The position numbers and the translations under genes were made by a program. From Reyranella sp. (GTDB taxonomy: Bacteria; Pseudomonadota; Alphaproteobacteria; Reyranellales; Reyranellaceae), in the NCBI GenBank assembly GCA_004296815.1, contig SCVT01000718.1:1-15064 (forward strand): 15,064 bases of DNA. The letters run 5' to 3'. The stretch's first letter is position 1. The number at the start of each line of letters is the position of its first letter. Positions 1 through 7,275 of the stretch are shown piece by piece. The notes below the pieces were generated by a model that was not told the DNA's origin, did not search any database, and was given only the letters and a program-made list of their open reading frames with translations.

Positions 1-39
1 GACCACGGCCAGCGCCAATAGAACAAGACGACCCCAAAC
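1..39. repeat. Left arm of a 39-bp perfect inverted repeat
   Basis: Bases 1-39 are the exact reverse complement of 127-165, with 87 bases between the arms. Both arms encode the same signal-peptide residues (VWGRLVLLALAVV) of two divergent genes. The arm may extend beyond the left edge of the window. Confidence 0.95.
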
Positions 40-45
40 AGCCAT
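1..45 (-). CDS. Start of an exported protein, truncated by the window edge
   Basis: Only the first 15 codons are visible. They read MAVWGRLVLLALAVV, an n-region with one Arg followed by a hydrophobic stretch, as expected for a secretion or lipoprotein signal peptide. The ATG at 45 is preceded on the minus strand by a GGGGGA tract 3-4 bases upstream, a convincing ribosome binding site. From codon 3 the nucleotides are identical to the start of the plus-strand exported protein beginning near 148, so this is probably a divergent paralogue of that protein. The rest lies outside the window, so its function cannot be read here. Confidence 0.6.
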   Translation of the reverse strand, partial: MAVWGRLVLLALAVV

Positions 46-61
46 GAATCCCCCGGCCTGA

Positions 62-76
62 TCCCGAATTTCGGGA
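62..76. promoter_or_regulatory. 15-bp palindrome between divergent genes (possible operator)
   Basis: TCCCGAATTTCGGGA is a perfect palindrome with 7-bp arms around one central base. It lies between the divergent starts at 45 and about 148. Its position fits an operator for one or both genes, but no known regulator box was recognised. A short transcript hairpin is the alternative. Confidence 0.35.
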
Positions 77-126
77 CCATTCTACCTCAGGGCAACCTAA
101 CGATCACTTGTCGCGTCAGCAATGCA

Positions 127-165
127 GTTTGGGGTCGTCTTGTTCTATTGGCGCTGGCCGTGGTC
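127..165. repeat. Right arm of a 39-bp perfect inverted repeat
   Basis: Exact reverse complement of 1-39. It covers the signal-peptide codons of the plus-strand exported protein. Just upstream, ATGCAG replaces the ATGGCTG of the left copy, so the right copy is one base shorter between ATG and GTT. Confidence 0.95.
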
Positions 166-759
166 GGCGTCGCGGTCGCGTGCAGCAACCACCCGCGGCA
201 GGTGCAGTCGACGGCGCTGATCAAGAAGGCCTATTGGGGCCTGCCGCAGACCGGCGCGGCCGCCGACGTTACCAGCATGGTGACCTGCCCCGGCGGCTAT
301 CCCTGCGACGTGTTCGCCAACGGCCCGATCTACAACGACAACCGCCAGGACCTGAACAAGAAGCTGGCGGTGATCTGGACCTGCCAGCCGCAGAACTTCG
401 TGCTGGCCGAGGTCGTGCCGCCGACCTTCAAGGTGCGCATGGCCTGCGTGGGCGGCACACCCGTCGTGCCGCGCCGCATCGACATCCTCGAGGCCTCGTG
501 GGGCGGTCCCGGCTCCAGCGTCGACGTCACGCAACAGGTCCGCGACATCTGCGGCGCCGGGTCGACGCGCTGCCAGGTGCCGGCCATGGCCTACATCTTC
601 GGCAACCAGGAACGCCTCACCAAGACGCTGCGCATCCGCTACACCTGCAACGGCGTGACGACGCCGGCGCGCCAGGCGACGGAGAACAGCATCGCCGACC
701 TGCGCTGCGAGGTTCCGGCCGATCACGGCCAGTATCACGGCGAGCCGGTCGGGCGCTGA
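148..759 (+). CDS. Putative secreted lipoprotein with two SUEL-like repeats
   Basis: About 203 aa counted from a TTG at 148. The hydrophobic start ends in VAVAC (Cys12), a relaxed lipobox, so the mature protein is probably a lipoprotein or periplasmic. Two internal repeats cover residues 22-79 and 111-167. Each reads roughly A-x-W-G, D-V-T-x-x-V, Cys, Cys, FG or YN, K-x-L-x-x-x-Y/W-T-C. Cysteine spacing is similar: C47, C53, C79 and C135, C142, C167. This layout resembles rhamnose-binding (SUEL, Gal_Lectin) lectin domains, so carbohydrate binding is a possibility, not a demonstrated role. The start is doubtful: no ATG or GTG lies in frame upstream, and the ATG at 122 that matches the left paralogue's start is out of frame by one base. 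It may be a 5'-damaged copy. Confidence 0.6.
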   Translation: MALAVVGVAVACSNHPRQVQSTALIKKAYWGLPQTGAAADVTSMVTCPGGYPCDVFANGPIYNDNRQDLNKKLAVIWTCQPQNFVLAEVVPPTFKVRMACVGGTPVVPRRIDILEASWGGPGSSVDVTQQVRDICGAGSTRCQVPAMAYIFGNQERLTKTLRIRYTCNGVTTPARQATENSIADLRCEVPADHGQYHGEPVGR

Positions 760-766
760 CGCTCTT

Positions 767-1132
767 CTAGCGTCTCGGGAGATTCTGCGGCGGCGGGCTG
801 CGGCGGCACTCGCCGTGCAGCAGGCCGCCGTAATTGGCGCCGAGCGGCGTCATCGACAGCGCGCCGTCGTTCCTGTTGTAGGTCATCGCGAAGTTCGGGA
901 AGCGCGCGCGGATCGACTGGAAGTTGATCGCGACGTTGGTGCCGTCGACGAGATCCGAGCCGTCCCAGGTGGCGGCGGTGTTGCGGATGTCGTCGAACAT
1001 GATGTTGAAGTTGATCGTCTTGCCGCCGCGATCGGCGACCTTGCAGGCGAGCCAGCGCACCTCGGCCCGGGCCGGCAGGGCGATGGCGGCAAGCGAAGCC
1101 GCCGCCATCGTGATCAGCGCCGCACGACGCAT
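767..1132 (-). CDS. Small exported protein of unknown function
   Basis: 121 aa. The N-terminus MRRAALITMAAASLAAIAL followed by PARA is a clear Sec signal peptide with probable cleavage after ARA, leaving a mature protein of about 98 aa beginning EVRW. The mature part has two cysteines (in LACKV and HGECRR) near its two ends, suggesting one disulfide in the periplasm. A pattern YNRNDGALS followed by a Gly-rich stretch and a final Cys is reminiscent of small uncharacterised alphaproteobacterial exported proteins. The start at 1132 lies 11 bp past the SDR stop, so it probably shares that transcript. Its stop is 7 bp from the stop of the convergent lipoprotein gene. Function is not recognised. 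Confidence 0.75.
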   Translation of the reverse strand: MRRAALITMAAASLAAIALPARAEVRWLACKVADRGGKTINFNIMFDDIRNTAATWDGSDLVDGTNVAINFQSIRARFPNFAMTYNRNDGALSMTPLGANYGGLLHGECRRSPPPQNLPRR

Positions 1133-1143
1133 CGGGGGCCGTC

Positions 1144-1905
1144 TTACTTCGGCGCCATGCGGATCGCGCCGTCGAGGCGGATCGTCTCGCCGTTCAGCAT
1201 GTGGTTCTCCACGATGCTCATGGCGAGCTGGGCGTATTCCTTCGGATCGCCGAGGCGCGAGGGGAACGGCACCTGCGCACCGAGGCTCTTCTGCGCCTCG
1301 GGCGAGAGGCCCATCATCATCGGCGTGAGGAAGAGGCCGGGCGCGATGGTGCAGACGCGGATGCCCATGCTCGCGAGGTCGCGCGCGATGGGGAGCGTCA
1401 TGCCGACCACGCCGCCCTTCGAGGCCGAGTAGGCCGCCTGGCCGATCTGGCCGTCGAACGCCGCGACGGACGCGGTGTTGATGATGACGCCGCGCTCGCC
1501 GTCGTCCATCGGCTCGGCCTGGCTCATCGCCCACGAGGCGAGCCGGATCACGTTGAACGTGCCGATCAGGTTGACCTGGATCACCTGGGCGAACATGCCG
1601 AGATCGTGCGGGCCGTTCTTGGAGATGGTGCGGGCAGCGCGGCCGATGCCGGCGCAGTTCACCGCGACCCTCGGGGCGCCGAGCTTCTCGACGACCGTCT
1701 TCACCGAGGCCTCGGCGTTGGCCGCGTCGGCGACATTCGTCTTCACGTAGAGGCCGCCGATCTCCTTGGCCTTCTTCTCCCCCAGCTCGTCCTGCAGGTC
1801 GAAGATCGCGACCTTGGCGCCCGCCGCCGCCAGCGCCGACGCCGTGGCGCCGCCCAACCCAGATGCGCCGCCCGTGACGATGACAGCCTGTCCCTTGACG
1901 TTCAT
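1144..1905 (-). CDS. SDR-family 3-hydroxyacyl-CoA dehydrogenase-like oxidoreductase
   Basis: 253 aa, a typical length for classical short-chain dehydrogenases. Visible motifs are the dinucleotide-binding TGGASGLG at 11-18, an acidic Asp36 after the second strand (NAD rather than NADP preference), NCAG at 83-86, Asn112, Ser146 and the catalytic YSASK with Tyr159 and Lys163. The overall sequence, including [10 protein letters not shown], resembles type II 3-hydroxyacyl-CoA dehydrogenase (17-beta-HSD10-like), which oxidises 3-hydroxyacyl-CoAs in fatty acid or branched-chain amino acid breakdown. The exact substrate is inferred. It heads a two-gene minus-strand unit with the small exported protein and is divergent from the YkvA-like gene, 77 bp away. 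The nearby acyl-CoA synthetase fits a lipid-oxidation context. Confidence 0.9.
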   Translation of the reverse strand: MNVKGQAVIVTGGASGLGGATASALAAAGAKVAIFDLQDELGEKKAKEIGGLYVKTNVADAANAEASVKTVVEKLGAPRVAVNCAGIGRAARTISKNGPHDLGMFAQVIQVNLIGTFNVIRLASWAMSQAEPMDDGERGVIINTASVAAFDGQIGQAAYSASKGGVVGMTLPIARDLASMGIRVCTIAPGLFLTPMMMGLSPEAQKSLGAQVPFPSRLGDPKEYAQLAMSIVENHMLNGETIRLDGAIRMAPK

Positions 1906-1982
1906 TCCAGTCCTCCGTGTTGGGCGCTTTTAGCACGACCGACCCCCTTGCCAAGCCGGCCGGAAGGACCACTTTTTGCCCC

Positions 1983-2327
1983 ATGAGCAACGCCACAGAA
2001 CTTGTCCGGAACGAAGCCACGGTCCGCCGCGGCTTCTGGGAGAAGGCCCGCAAGTCGCTGGGCCGCGTGCCGTTCACCGAGGACGCGGTGGCGGCCTTCC
2101 ACTGCGCCACCGACAGCGCCACGCCGCTGCCGATCCGCGCCACCCTGTTCGGGGCGCTGGCCTATTTCGTGATCCCGCTCGACGTGGTGCCCGACCTGCT
2201 GCTGGGGCTGGGCTTCACCGACGACGCGGCCGTGCTGGTCGCCGCCTTCACCGCGGCGCGGATGCACATCACCGAGGCGCACCGCGAGAAGGCGCGCGCA
2301 TGGCTGCTCAAGGAGCAGGCGGCTTAG
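1983..2327 (+). CDS. YkvA / DUF1232 family small membrane protein
   Basis: 114 aa from the ATG at 1983. The core, PIRATLFGALAYFVIPLD followed by VVPDLLLGLGFTDDAAVL, is the DUF1232 (YkvA-like) signature: a hydrophobic helix, the conserved P-x-D-x-x-P-D turn and a second hydrophobic helix with the DD pair. A charged C-terminal helix follows (residues about 90-114). The biochemical role of the family is not established; an inner-membrane location is likely. The gene is divergent from the SDR. Its last 20 bp overlap the end of the convergent EamA transporter gene, leaving no room for a terminator between them. Confidence 0.85.
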   Translation: MSNATELVRNEATVRRGFWEKARKSLGRVPFTEDAVAAFHCATDSATPLPIRATLFGALAYFVIPLDVVPDLLLGLGFTDDAAVLVAAFTAARMHITEAHREKARAWLLKEQAA

Positions 2328-3222
2328 CGGCCTCCGCGGCCTTGCGCTCCTTGGCGAGCACGTGCTCGCGGTGGGCGATGTAGAGCGCCGAGGCGATGAC
2401 GATCGCCGCCCCCACATAGGTCCAGACCACCGGCATCTCGGCGAAGACCAGCCAGCCCATGAAGACGGCGAACGGCAGGCGCACATACTCGAACGGCGCC
2501 ACCGCCGACATCTCGCCCGACTTGAAGGCCTGCACCCAGAAATACTGGCCGACCGTGGCGGTGAGCGCGATGCCCAGCGCCAGCACCCAGCCCCAGAGAT
2601 CGGGCCACTTCCACACCCACAGCGCGGGCGGGAAGAGGAGAAGGGTCGAGAAGATCGCGAACTGGGTCAGGATCATCAGCGGCGATTCGGAATCGGAGAG
2701 GCGCTTCACCAGCAGGATGGAGATCGCCACGGTCGCGGCGTTGGCGAGCGCCACCAGCGCGCCGAGCTGCAGGCTGCCCTCGCCCGGCCGCACCATGACG
2801 AGCACGCCGGCGAAGCCCACCGCCGTCGCCGTCCAGCGCCGCCAGCGCACCTTCTCCTTGGCCAGCACGACCGCCACCAGCACCGAGAAGAGCGGCTGGG
2901 AGAAGGCGATCGCGGTCGCGTCGGCGAGCGGCAGCATGGAAACGGCGTAGAAGCCCAGCACCATCGAGGTGGTGCCCATGAAGGTGCGCCAGAAGTGGCC
3001 CTTGATGCGCTTGGAGTGCCAGGGGATCACCTGGCCGTTCAGCATCAGCGGCACCAGCAGGGCGAGCCCGATGACGGCGCGGAAGAAGGCGGTCTGCACG
3101 CTCTCGATCTGCTCCGAGAGCAGGCGGATCATCACGCCGGTCGAGGTGAAGATGAAGCCGCCGCTCACCAGCCACAGCGCACCCTGCACGTTGGGCGGGA
3201 GGCGCCGCAGCCAGTCGCGCAT
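2308..3222 (-). CDS. EamA-family (DMT superfamily) transporter
   Basis: 304 aa with about ten hydrophobic segments in two halves, the usual plan of EamA/RhaT drug-metabolite transporters in the inner membrane. The first half contains the typical FFRAVIGLALLVPL and LADATAIAFSQPLFSVLVA helices. The second contains PFEYVRLPFAVFMGWLVF followed by AEMP. The tail is basic and Ala-rich (KERKAAEAAKPPAP), consistent with a cytoplasmic C-terminus. The substrate cannot be predicted; family members export amino acids or metabolites. Its ATG at 3222 overlaps the stop of the acyl-CoA synthetase (ATGA), implying translational coupling. It is the last gene of the minus-strand run from LolA. Confidence 0.9.
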   Translation of the reverse strand: MRDWLRRLPPNVQGALWLVSGGFIFTSTGVMIRLLSEQIESVQTAFFRAVIGLALLVPLMLNGQVIPWHSKRIKGHFWRTFMGTTSMVLGFYAVSMLPLADATAIAFSQPLFSVLVAVVLAKEKVRWRRWTATAVGFAGVLVMVRPGEGSLQLGALVALANAATVAISILLVKRLSDSESPLMILTQFAIFSTLLLFPPALWVWKWPDLWGWVLALGIALTATVGQYFWVQAFKSGEMSAVAPFEYVRLPFAVFMGWLVFAEMPVVWTYVGAAIVIASALYIAHREHVLAKERKAAEAAKPPAP

Positions 3223-4757
3223 CAGATCTTCCGGTCGTGATTGGCCCAGTAGGGCTCGCGCAGCGTCTTCTTCAGGACCTTGCCGACGGGGCTGCGCGGC
3301 AGCGCGTCGATGAAGTCGACCGACTTCGGCGCCTTCACGCCACCCAGCTTGTCCTTGGCGAGCTGGATCAGCTCTTCCTCGCTCGCCTTGGCCCCGGGCT
3401 TCAGCTCGACGACGGCTTTCACCGCCTCGCCCCACTTCTCGTCGGGCACGCCGATCACGGCGCAGTCCTGCACGGCGGGATGGCCCCACAGGATCTGCTC
3501 GACCTCGCTGGGGAACACGTTGAATCCGCCGGAGATGATCATGTCCTTCTTGCGATCGACGATGTAGACGAAGCCGTCCTCGTCGATGACGCCGATGTCG
3601 CCGGTATGGTGCCAGCCGAAGGTCGAGGCTTCCTCGGTTGCCGCCGCGTTGTTGTAGTAGCCCTTCATCACGAGGCCGCCGCGCACCACGATCTCGCCGC
3701 GCTCGCCGCGGGGCAGCAGCCGGCCCTCGTCGTCCATCACCTCGAGCCGCATCAGCGGCGTGGCCTTGCCGCAGCTCGCCAGCCGATGGCGCTTGTTGGT
3801 CTCCAGCGCCGCCACATGGTCGGCGGGCGAGAAGAAGGTGCAGATCATGCAGGCCTCGGCCTGGCCGTAGGTCTGGGTCAGCACGGGCCCGAACACTTCG
3901 ACCGCTTCTACGAGCTTGTCGACCGACATCGGCGCCGATGCGTAGACCAGGTGCTGCAGCGACGAGTAGTCGTATTTCTTCACGTCCGGGTGCGCGAGCA
4001 GCATGTAGATCAGGGTCGGCGGCATGTAGATGTGTGTGACCCTGTGCTTCTCGATCGCCGCCAGGATGCCGCCGGGGTCGGCCGTGCCCATGAAGATGTT
4101 GGTGGCGCCGTAGGACAGAAGCGGGAACGAGCAGACGCCGGCCGCGTGCGTCATCGGCGCGACCATGAGATGAACCGGCGGCGACTTCACAGGCATGCAC
4201 GCCCAGAAGATCGAGTTCATCGTCTCGATGTTGCGGTTGGTGATCTGCACGCCCTTGGGCCGGCCGGTCGTGCCGCCCGAGCTCGCGAGGAAGGCCACAT
4301 CGTCGGGCGCGTCGCCGAGGTCGGGCGCGGTCTCGCCCTGCGCCGCCAGCCAGGCCTCGAACGAGGCCGTGTCGATGCAGATGAACTCGCGGATCTTCGG
4401 ACAGGCCTCGCGGATCCTCGGCAGGTAGCCCTCGAAGCTCGAATGGTAGAACAGCACCTCCACGTCGGTGTTGTTCAGGATGTAGAGATTCTCCTCGAGC
4501 GCATTGCGCGCATTGACCGGCGCCCAGGTGACGCCGGCACGCACGATGCCCAGCAGGCAGGCATAGGCCGCGGCATGGTTGGGGCTGTAGACGGCGGCCT
4601 TGGAGCCGCGGCCGAGCTTGGCCGCCAGCAGCCCGTTGGCCACGCGATGGGTCTGCGCCTGCACCTCGCGATAGCTCCAGCCCCGCGTGCCGTCATGCAG
4701 GCAGTGCCGCTCGGGAAACAGATCGGCACCGCGGTCGAAGTAGTCGATCAGCCTCAT
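3222..4757 (-). CDS. AMP-dependent acyl-CoA synthetase (fatty-acid CoA ligase family)
   Basis: 511 aa, a normal length for class I adenylate-forming enzymes. It has the AMP-binding P-loop SSGGTTGRPKG at 159-169, the adenine motif YGQAE at 297-301, HTGD at 384-387, the hinge region DRKKDMIISGG at 401-411, and the catalytic lysine in PVGKVLKK (Lys493). The enzyme would activate a carboxylic acid as acyl-AMP and transfer it to coenzyme A in the cytoplasm. The exact acid is unknown; the sequence resembles long- and medium-chain fatty-acid or aromatic CoA ligases. Its start lies 10 bp after the GNAT stop and its stop overlaps the EamA start, so the three genes are probably one operon. The SDR nearby may act in the same pathway. 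Confidence 0.92.
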   Translation of the reverse strand: MRLIDYFDRGADLFPERHCLHDGTRGWSYREVQAQTHRVANGLLAAKLGRGSKAAVYSPNHAAAYACLLGIVRAGVTWAPVNARNALEENLYILNNTDVEVLFYHSSFEGYLPRIREACPKIREFICIDTASFEAWLAAQGETAPDLGDAPDDVAFLASSGGTTGRPKGVQITNRNIETMNSIFWACMPVKSPPVHLMVAPMTHAAGVCSFPLLSYGATNIFMGTADPGGILAAIEKHRVTHIYMPPTLIYMLLAHPDVKKYDYSSLQHLVYASAPMSVDKLVEAVEVFGPVLTQTYGQAEACMICTFFSPADHVAALETNKRHRLASCGKATPLMRLEVMDDEGRLLPRGERGEIVVRGGLVMKGYYNNAAATEEASTFGWHHTGDIGVIDEDGFVYIVDRKKDMIISGGFNVFPSEVEQILWGHPAVQDCAVIGVPDEKWGEAVKAVVELKPGAKASEEELIQLAKDKLGGVKAPKSVDFIDALPRSPVGKVLKKTLREPYWANHDRKI

Positions 4758-4767
4758 CGGGGGAGCC

Positions 4768-5295
4768 TCATGCCGGCAGGTCCCTGTCGCCGGTGCCGAG
4801 CGGCCGTTGCATCAGGACGCTGTCGAGCCAGCGGCCGAACTTGAAGCCGACGCTGCGGATCGTGCCGATCATCTCGAAACCGCAGCTCTCGTGGAGCTTG
4901 ATCGAGGCCGTGTGCGCGCTGTCGCCGATCACCGCGATCATCTGGCGGCGGCCGGCCTTGGTGCAGAGATCGATCAGCGGCACGAGCAGCGCCTTGCCGA
5001 CGCCCTGGCCGCGCGTCTCGTGGTCGATGTAGATCGAGTTCTCGACCGAGAAGCGATAGGCGGGCCGCGGCCGGTAGAGGCCGGCATAGGCATAGCCGAG
5101 GACCCTGCCGTCCTTCTCGGCCACGAGGTACGGCAGGTCGAGGTCGAGCACCGCGGCGCGGCGCTTCCTCATCTCGGCCACGTCGGGCGGATCGACCTCG
5201 AACGAGGCCGTGCCGTGCAGCACGTGATGGCCGTAGATCTCCGCGCAACGCGCCACATCGGCCTCGGTCGAGGCCCTGACGATCAATTCGCTCAC
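4768..5295 (-). CDS. GNAT N-acetyltransferase, phosphinothricin acetyltransferase-like
   Basis: 175 aa from a GTG at 5295. This start gives MSELIVRASTEADVARCAEIY, the usual N-terminus of the Pat/Bar/MnaT (YncA) branch; a TTG at 5319 would add eight residues. The chain has the acetyl-CoA-binding region IYIDHETRGQGVGKALL (R/Q-x-x-G-x-G/A pattern), a family-typical IGDSAHTASIKLHESCGF and a C-terminal GFKFGRWLDSVLMQRPL. Family members acetylate the amino group of phosphinothricin, methionine sulfoximine or similar small amines; which one is not known here. It sits 44 bp after LolA and 10 bp before the acyl-CoA synthetase on the same strand, a probable operon without an obvious functional link. 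Confidence 0.88.
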   Translation of the reverse strand: MSELIVRASTEADVARCAEIYGHHVLHGTASFEVDPPDVAEMRKRRAAVLDLDLPYLVAEKDGRVLGYAYAGLYRPRPAYRFSVENSIYIDHETRGQGVGKALLVPLIDLCTKAGRRQMIAVIGDSAHTASIKLHESCGFEMIGTIRSVGFKFGRWLDSVLMQRPLGTGDRDLPA

Positions 5296-5339
5296 CTGAC
5301 TTAGCTTCCCCGCCGTCAATTCAGGCGAGGACTATAGCG

Positions 5340-5993
5340 TCAGTTGGCGCCGCGACGAATCATGCCGGCGTCGGGACCGTCGTACTTGAAGAGGGAGTCG
5401 GCGAGCTGGAGGCCGGTCTGCAGGCCGTTCAGCGAAACGTCGACCCTCTGGTTGCGGTTGTCGATGATCGACCAGCCGCGCAGCACCATCGGGTTCTCGG
5501 AGAGGCGCACGATGACCTTGCCCTCCTGCGGCTTCTTGGCCTGGCTCATGGTGAGCTGCAGCATGCCGTCGGCGCGCTCGACCTTCTCGACCGCGAGGTC
5601 GCCGCCGTGCAGGACCAGCGGCTCACGCACCAGGAACGAGGCGGCGGTCCAGCCGATCGGCCACTGGCCGAAATCGCGGTTGGGGATGTCCCACATCGTG
5701 ACCTGGCTGCCGTCGGCCACGATCTTGAGCTGCGAGGGCGGGTCGTATTCGAAGCGCATGCGGCCGGGACGGCGCACCGAGAGCGTGCCATGCGCCGGCG
5801 TGCCGTTCGGGTTCGACTGCACGAAGCGGGCCTGCATGGTGCGGATGCCGTTGAAATAGCGCTCGACCTCGGCGACCTGCGGGTTCGCCTGCTGGGCTGC
5901 ATTCTGGGCGAACGCCGGGCCGGTTGCGGCGAAACCGGTCGCGGCAAGGGTGCCGAAACCGAGGAGAACGGAACGCCGGGACGGAGTGTTCAT
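5340..5993 (-). CDS. LolA-family outer-membrane lipoprotein carrier protein
   Basis: 217 aa from the ATG at 5993. The mature region (ARFVQSNPNGTPAHGTLSV, then RPGRMRFEYDPPSQLKIVAD, then GQWPIGWTAASFLV) follows the LolA beta-sheet pattern, with the conserved R-P-G-R-M/F-R-x-x-Y signature. LolA carries lipoproteins across the periplasm from LolCDE to the outer membrane receptor. The signal peptide has PSRRSVLLGFG, a twin-arginine-like SRRxxLL motif, followed by a hydrophobic stretch and AFA|Q, so Tat export is possible although LolA is usually Sec-dependent. Upstream in-frame starts (to 6053) would add an unlikely extension before the signal. It heads the minus-strand run toward GNAT and is divergent from the flavin monooxygenase, 117 bp away. 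Confidence 0.85.
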   Translation of the reverse strand: MNTPSRRSVLLGFGTLAATGFAATGPAFAQNAAQQANPQVAEVERYFNGIRTMQARFVQSNPNGTPAHGTLSVRRPGRMRFEYDPPSQLKIVADGSQVTMWDIPNRDFGQWPIGWTAASFLVREPLVLHGGDLAVEKVERADGMLQLTMSQAKKPQEGKVIVRLSENPMVLRGWSIIDNRNQRVDVSLNGLQTGLQLADSLFKYDGPDAGMIRRGAN

Positions 5994-6030
5994 GGTGCGA
6001 AGGTGACCATCGAATACGGCGGAATCAAGC

Positions 6031-6046
6031 ATGGCTGCGGTCTTCC
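6031..6046. repeat. 16-bp direct repeat, copy 1
   Basis: ATGGCTGCGGTCTTCC, identical to 6123-6138 in the same orientation. This copy begins a short open frame of eight codons (MAAVFPIM, stop at 6055-6057) upstream of the flavin monooxygenase. Confidence 0.9.
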
Positions 6047-6096
6047 CAATCATGTGAACAGCCGTTTACCATGGGCCAGAGCCAGCGGGCGAACGG

Positions 6097-6103
6097 CAGG
6101 AGA
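6097..6103 (+). promoter_or_regulatory. Ribosome binding site of the flavin monooxygenase
   Basis: CAGGAGA about eight bases before the ATG at 6111. It decides the start among many upstream in-frame codons. Confidence 0.7.
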
Positions 6104-6110
6104 TAACGCA

Positions 6111-7238
6111 ATGCATGTGGGAATGGCTGCGGTCTTCCAGAACACCGGCCGGGCGCTCAGCGACCGCCAGATCTACCTGAACGAGACGGCGCTCGCCGAC
6201 ATGGCCGAGCCGCTGGGCTTCGAATCGATCTGGTCGGTCGAGCACCATTTCACCGACTACACGATGTGCCCCGACGTCGTGCAGTTCCTCTCCTACATGG
6301 CGGGCCGCACCAAGACCGTGCGGCTGGGCTCGATGGTGGTGGTGCTGCCGTGGCACGACCCGATGCGGGTCGCCGAGCAGATCTCCATGCTCGACCATCT
6401 CTCGGGCGGCCGCATGATCCTCGGTCTCGGCCGCGGCGCGGGCAAGGTCGAGTTCGACGGCTTCCGCCTCGACATGGGCGACAGCCGCGAGCTGTTCGTG
6501 GAGTACGGCGAGGCGCTGCTGAAGGGCCTCGAGACCGGCGTGATGGAATACAGCGGCAAGCACTACAGGCAGCCGCGCGCCGAGATCCGCCCCGCCCCGT
6601 TCAAGTCGTTCCGCGGCCGCACCTATGCCGCGGCCGTCAGCCCCGAGAGCGCGCGCATCATGGCGCGGCTGGGCGTCGGGCTCCTCATCATCCCGCAGAA
6701 GCCGTGGCGCGAGGTCGAGAAGGAACTGACCGAGTACAACCAGCTCTATCGCGAGATCAACGGCACCGACGCGCCGCAGCCGATCTCGGCCGGCTGGACC
6801 TTCGTCGACGAGAGCGCCGAGCGGGCGCGCGAGATGGCGATGCAGTATATCGGCGGCTACTACCGCACGGTGCTCGACCACTACCAGTTCGCCGGCGCGC
6901 ACATGAAGAACCAGAAGGGCTACGAGTACTACGCCAAGATGAACGAGAAGCTCGCGGTCTACGGCGACCAGAAGGCGATCGAGTTCTTCGCCGACCTGCA
7001 GGTCTACGGCACGCCCGAGCAGGTCTACGGCAAGATCATGAAGATCCACGAGCAGACGAAGAACTCGGGCTATGTCGGCGTCTTCTCCTATGCCGGCATG
7101 CCACACGAGGAAGCGGCGCGGAACATGCGCATGTTCGCGAGCACCGTGATGCCGGAGCTGAAGAAGTTCGACGCGGGTGCGGCGATCGACCGGTCGCAGC
7201 CCCTGCCCGACCTGCGCTACGCCGCCGCCGCGGAGTAG
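6111..7238 (+). CDS. Luciferase-like (LLM class) flavin-dependent monooxygenase
   Basis: 375 aa starting at 6111, where an AGGAGA site and the first-strand motif MHVGMAAVF agree. The LLM fold is indicated by LGFESIWSVEHHF (residues about 35-47), the strand RLGSMVVVLPWHDP, and the family signature EQISMLDHLSGGRMILGLGRG near 88-108. Such enzymes use reduced FMN and oxygen to oxidise small molecules such as alkanes, aromatics, sulfonates or long-chain aldehydes. The substrate is unknown; a separate flavin reductase would be needed and none is seen. The gene is divergent from LolA and is followed 37 bp later by the membrane/spermidine-synthase fusion. No defect is visible. Confidence 0.9.
   Translation: MHVGMAAVFQNTGRALSDRQIYLNETALADMAEPLGFESIWSVEHHFTDYTMCPDVVQFLSYMAGRTKTVRLGSMVVVLPWHDPMRVAEQISMLDHLSGGRMILGLGRGAGKVEFDGFRLDMGDSRELFVEYGEALLKGLETGVMEYSGKHYRQPRAEIRPAPFKSFRGRTYAAAVSPESARIMARLGVGLLIIPQKPWREVEKELTEYNQLYREINGTDAPQPISAGWTFVDESAERAREMAMQYIGGYYRTVLDHYQFAGAHMKNQKGYEYYAKMNEKLAVYGDQKAIEFFADLQVYGTPEQVYGKIMKIHEQTKNSGYVGVFSYAGMPHEEAARNMRMFASTVMPELKKFDAGAAIDRSQPLPDLRYAAAAE
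6123..6138. repeat. 16-bp direct repeat, copy 2
   Basis: Identical to 6031-6046. This copy lies inside the monooxygenase gene and encodes its residues 5-9 (MAAVF), the first beta strand. Confidence 0.9.
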
Positions 7239-7275
7239 TGGCGGACTGGCGCGCGCCGGTCCAGGATTCACGGCA

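Noticed and set aside
3237..4844. 535-codon plus-strand frame opposite the acyl-CoA synthetase
   Set aside because: It is exactly antisense to a gene with complete AMP-ligase motifs. The His/Arg/Asp-rich translation is typical of a mirror frame.
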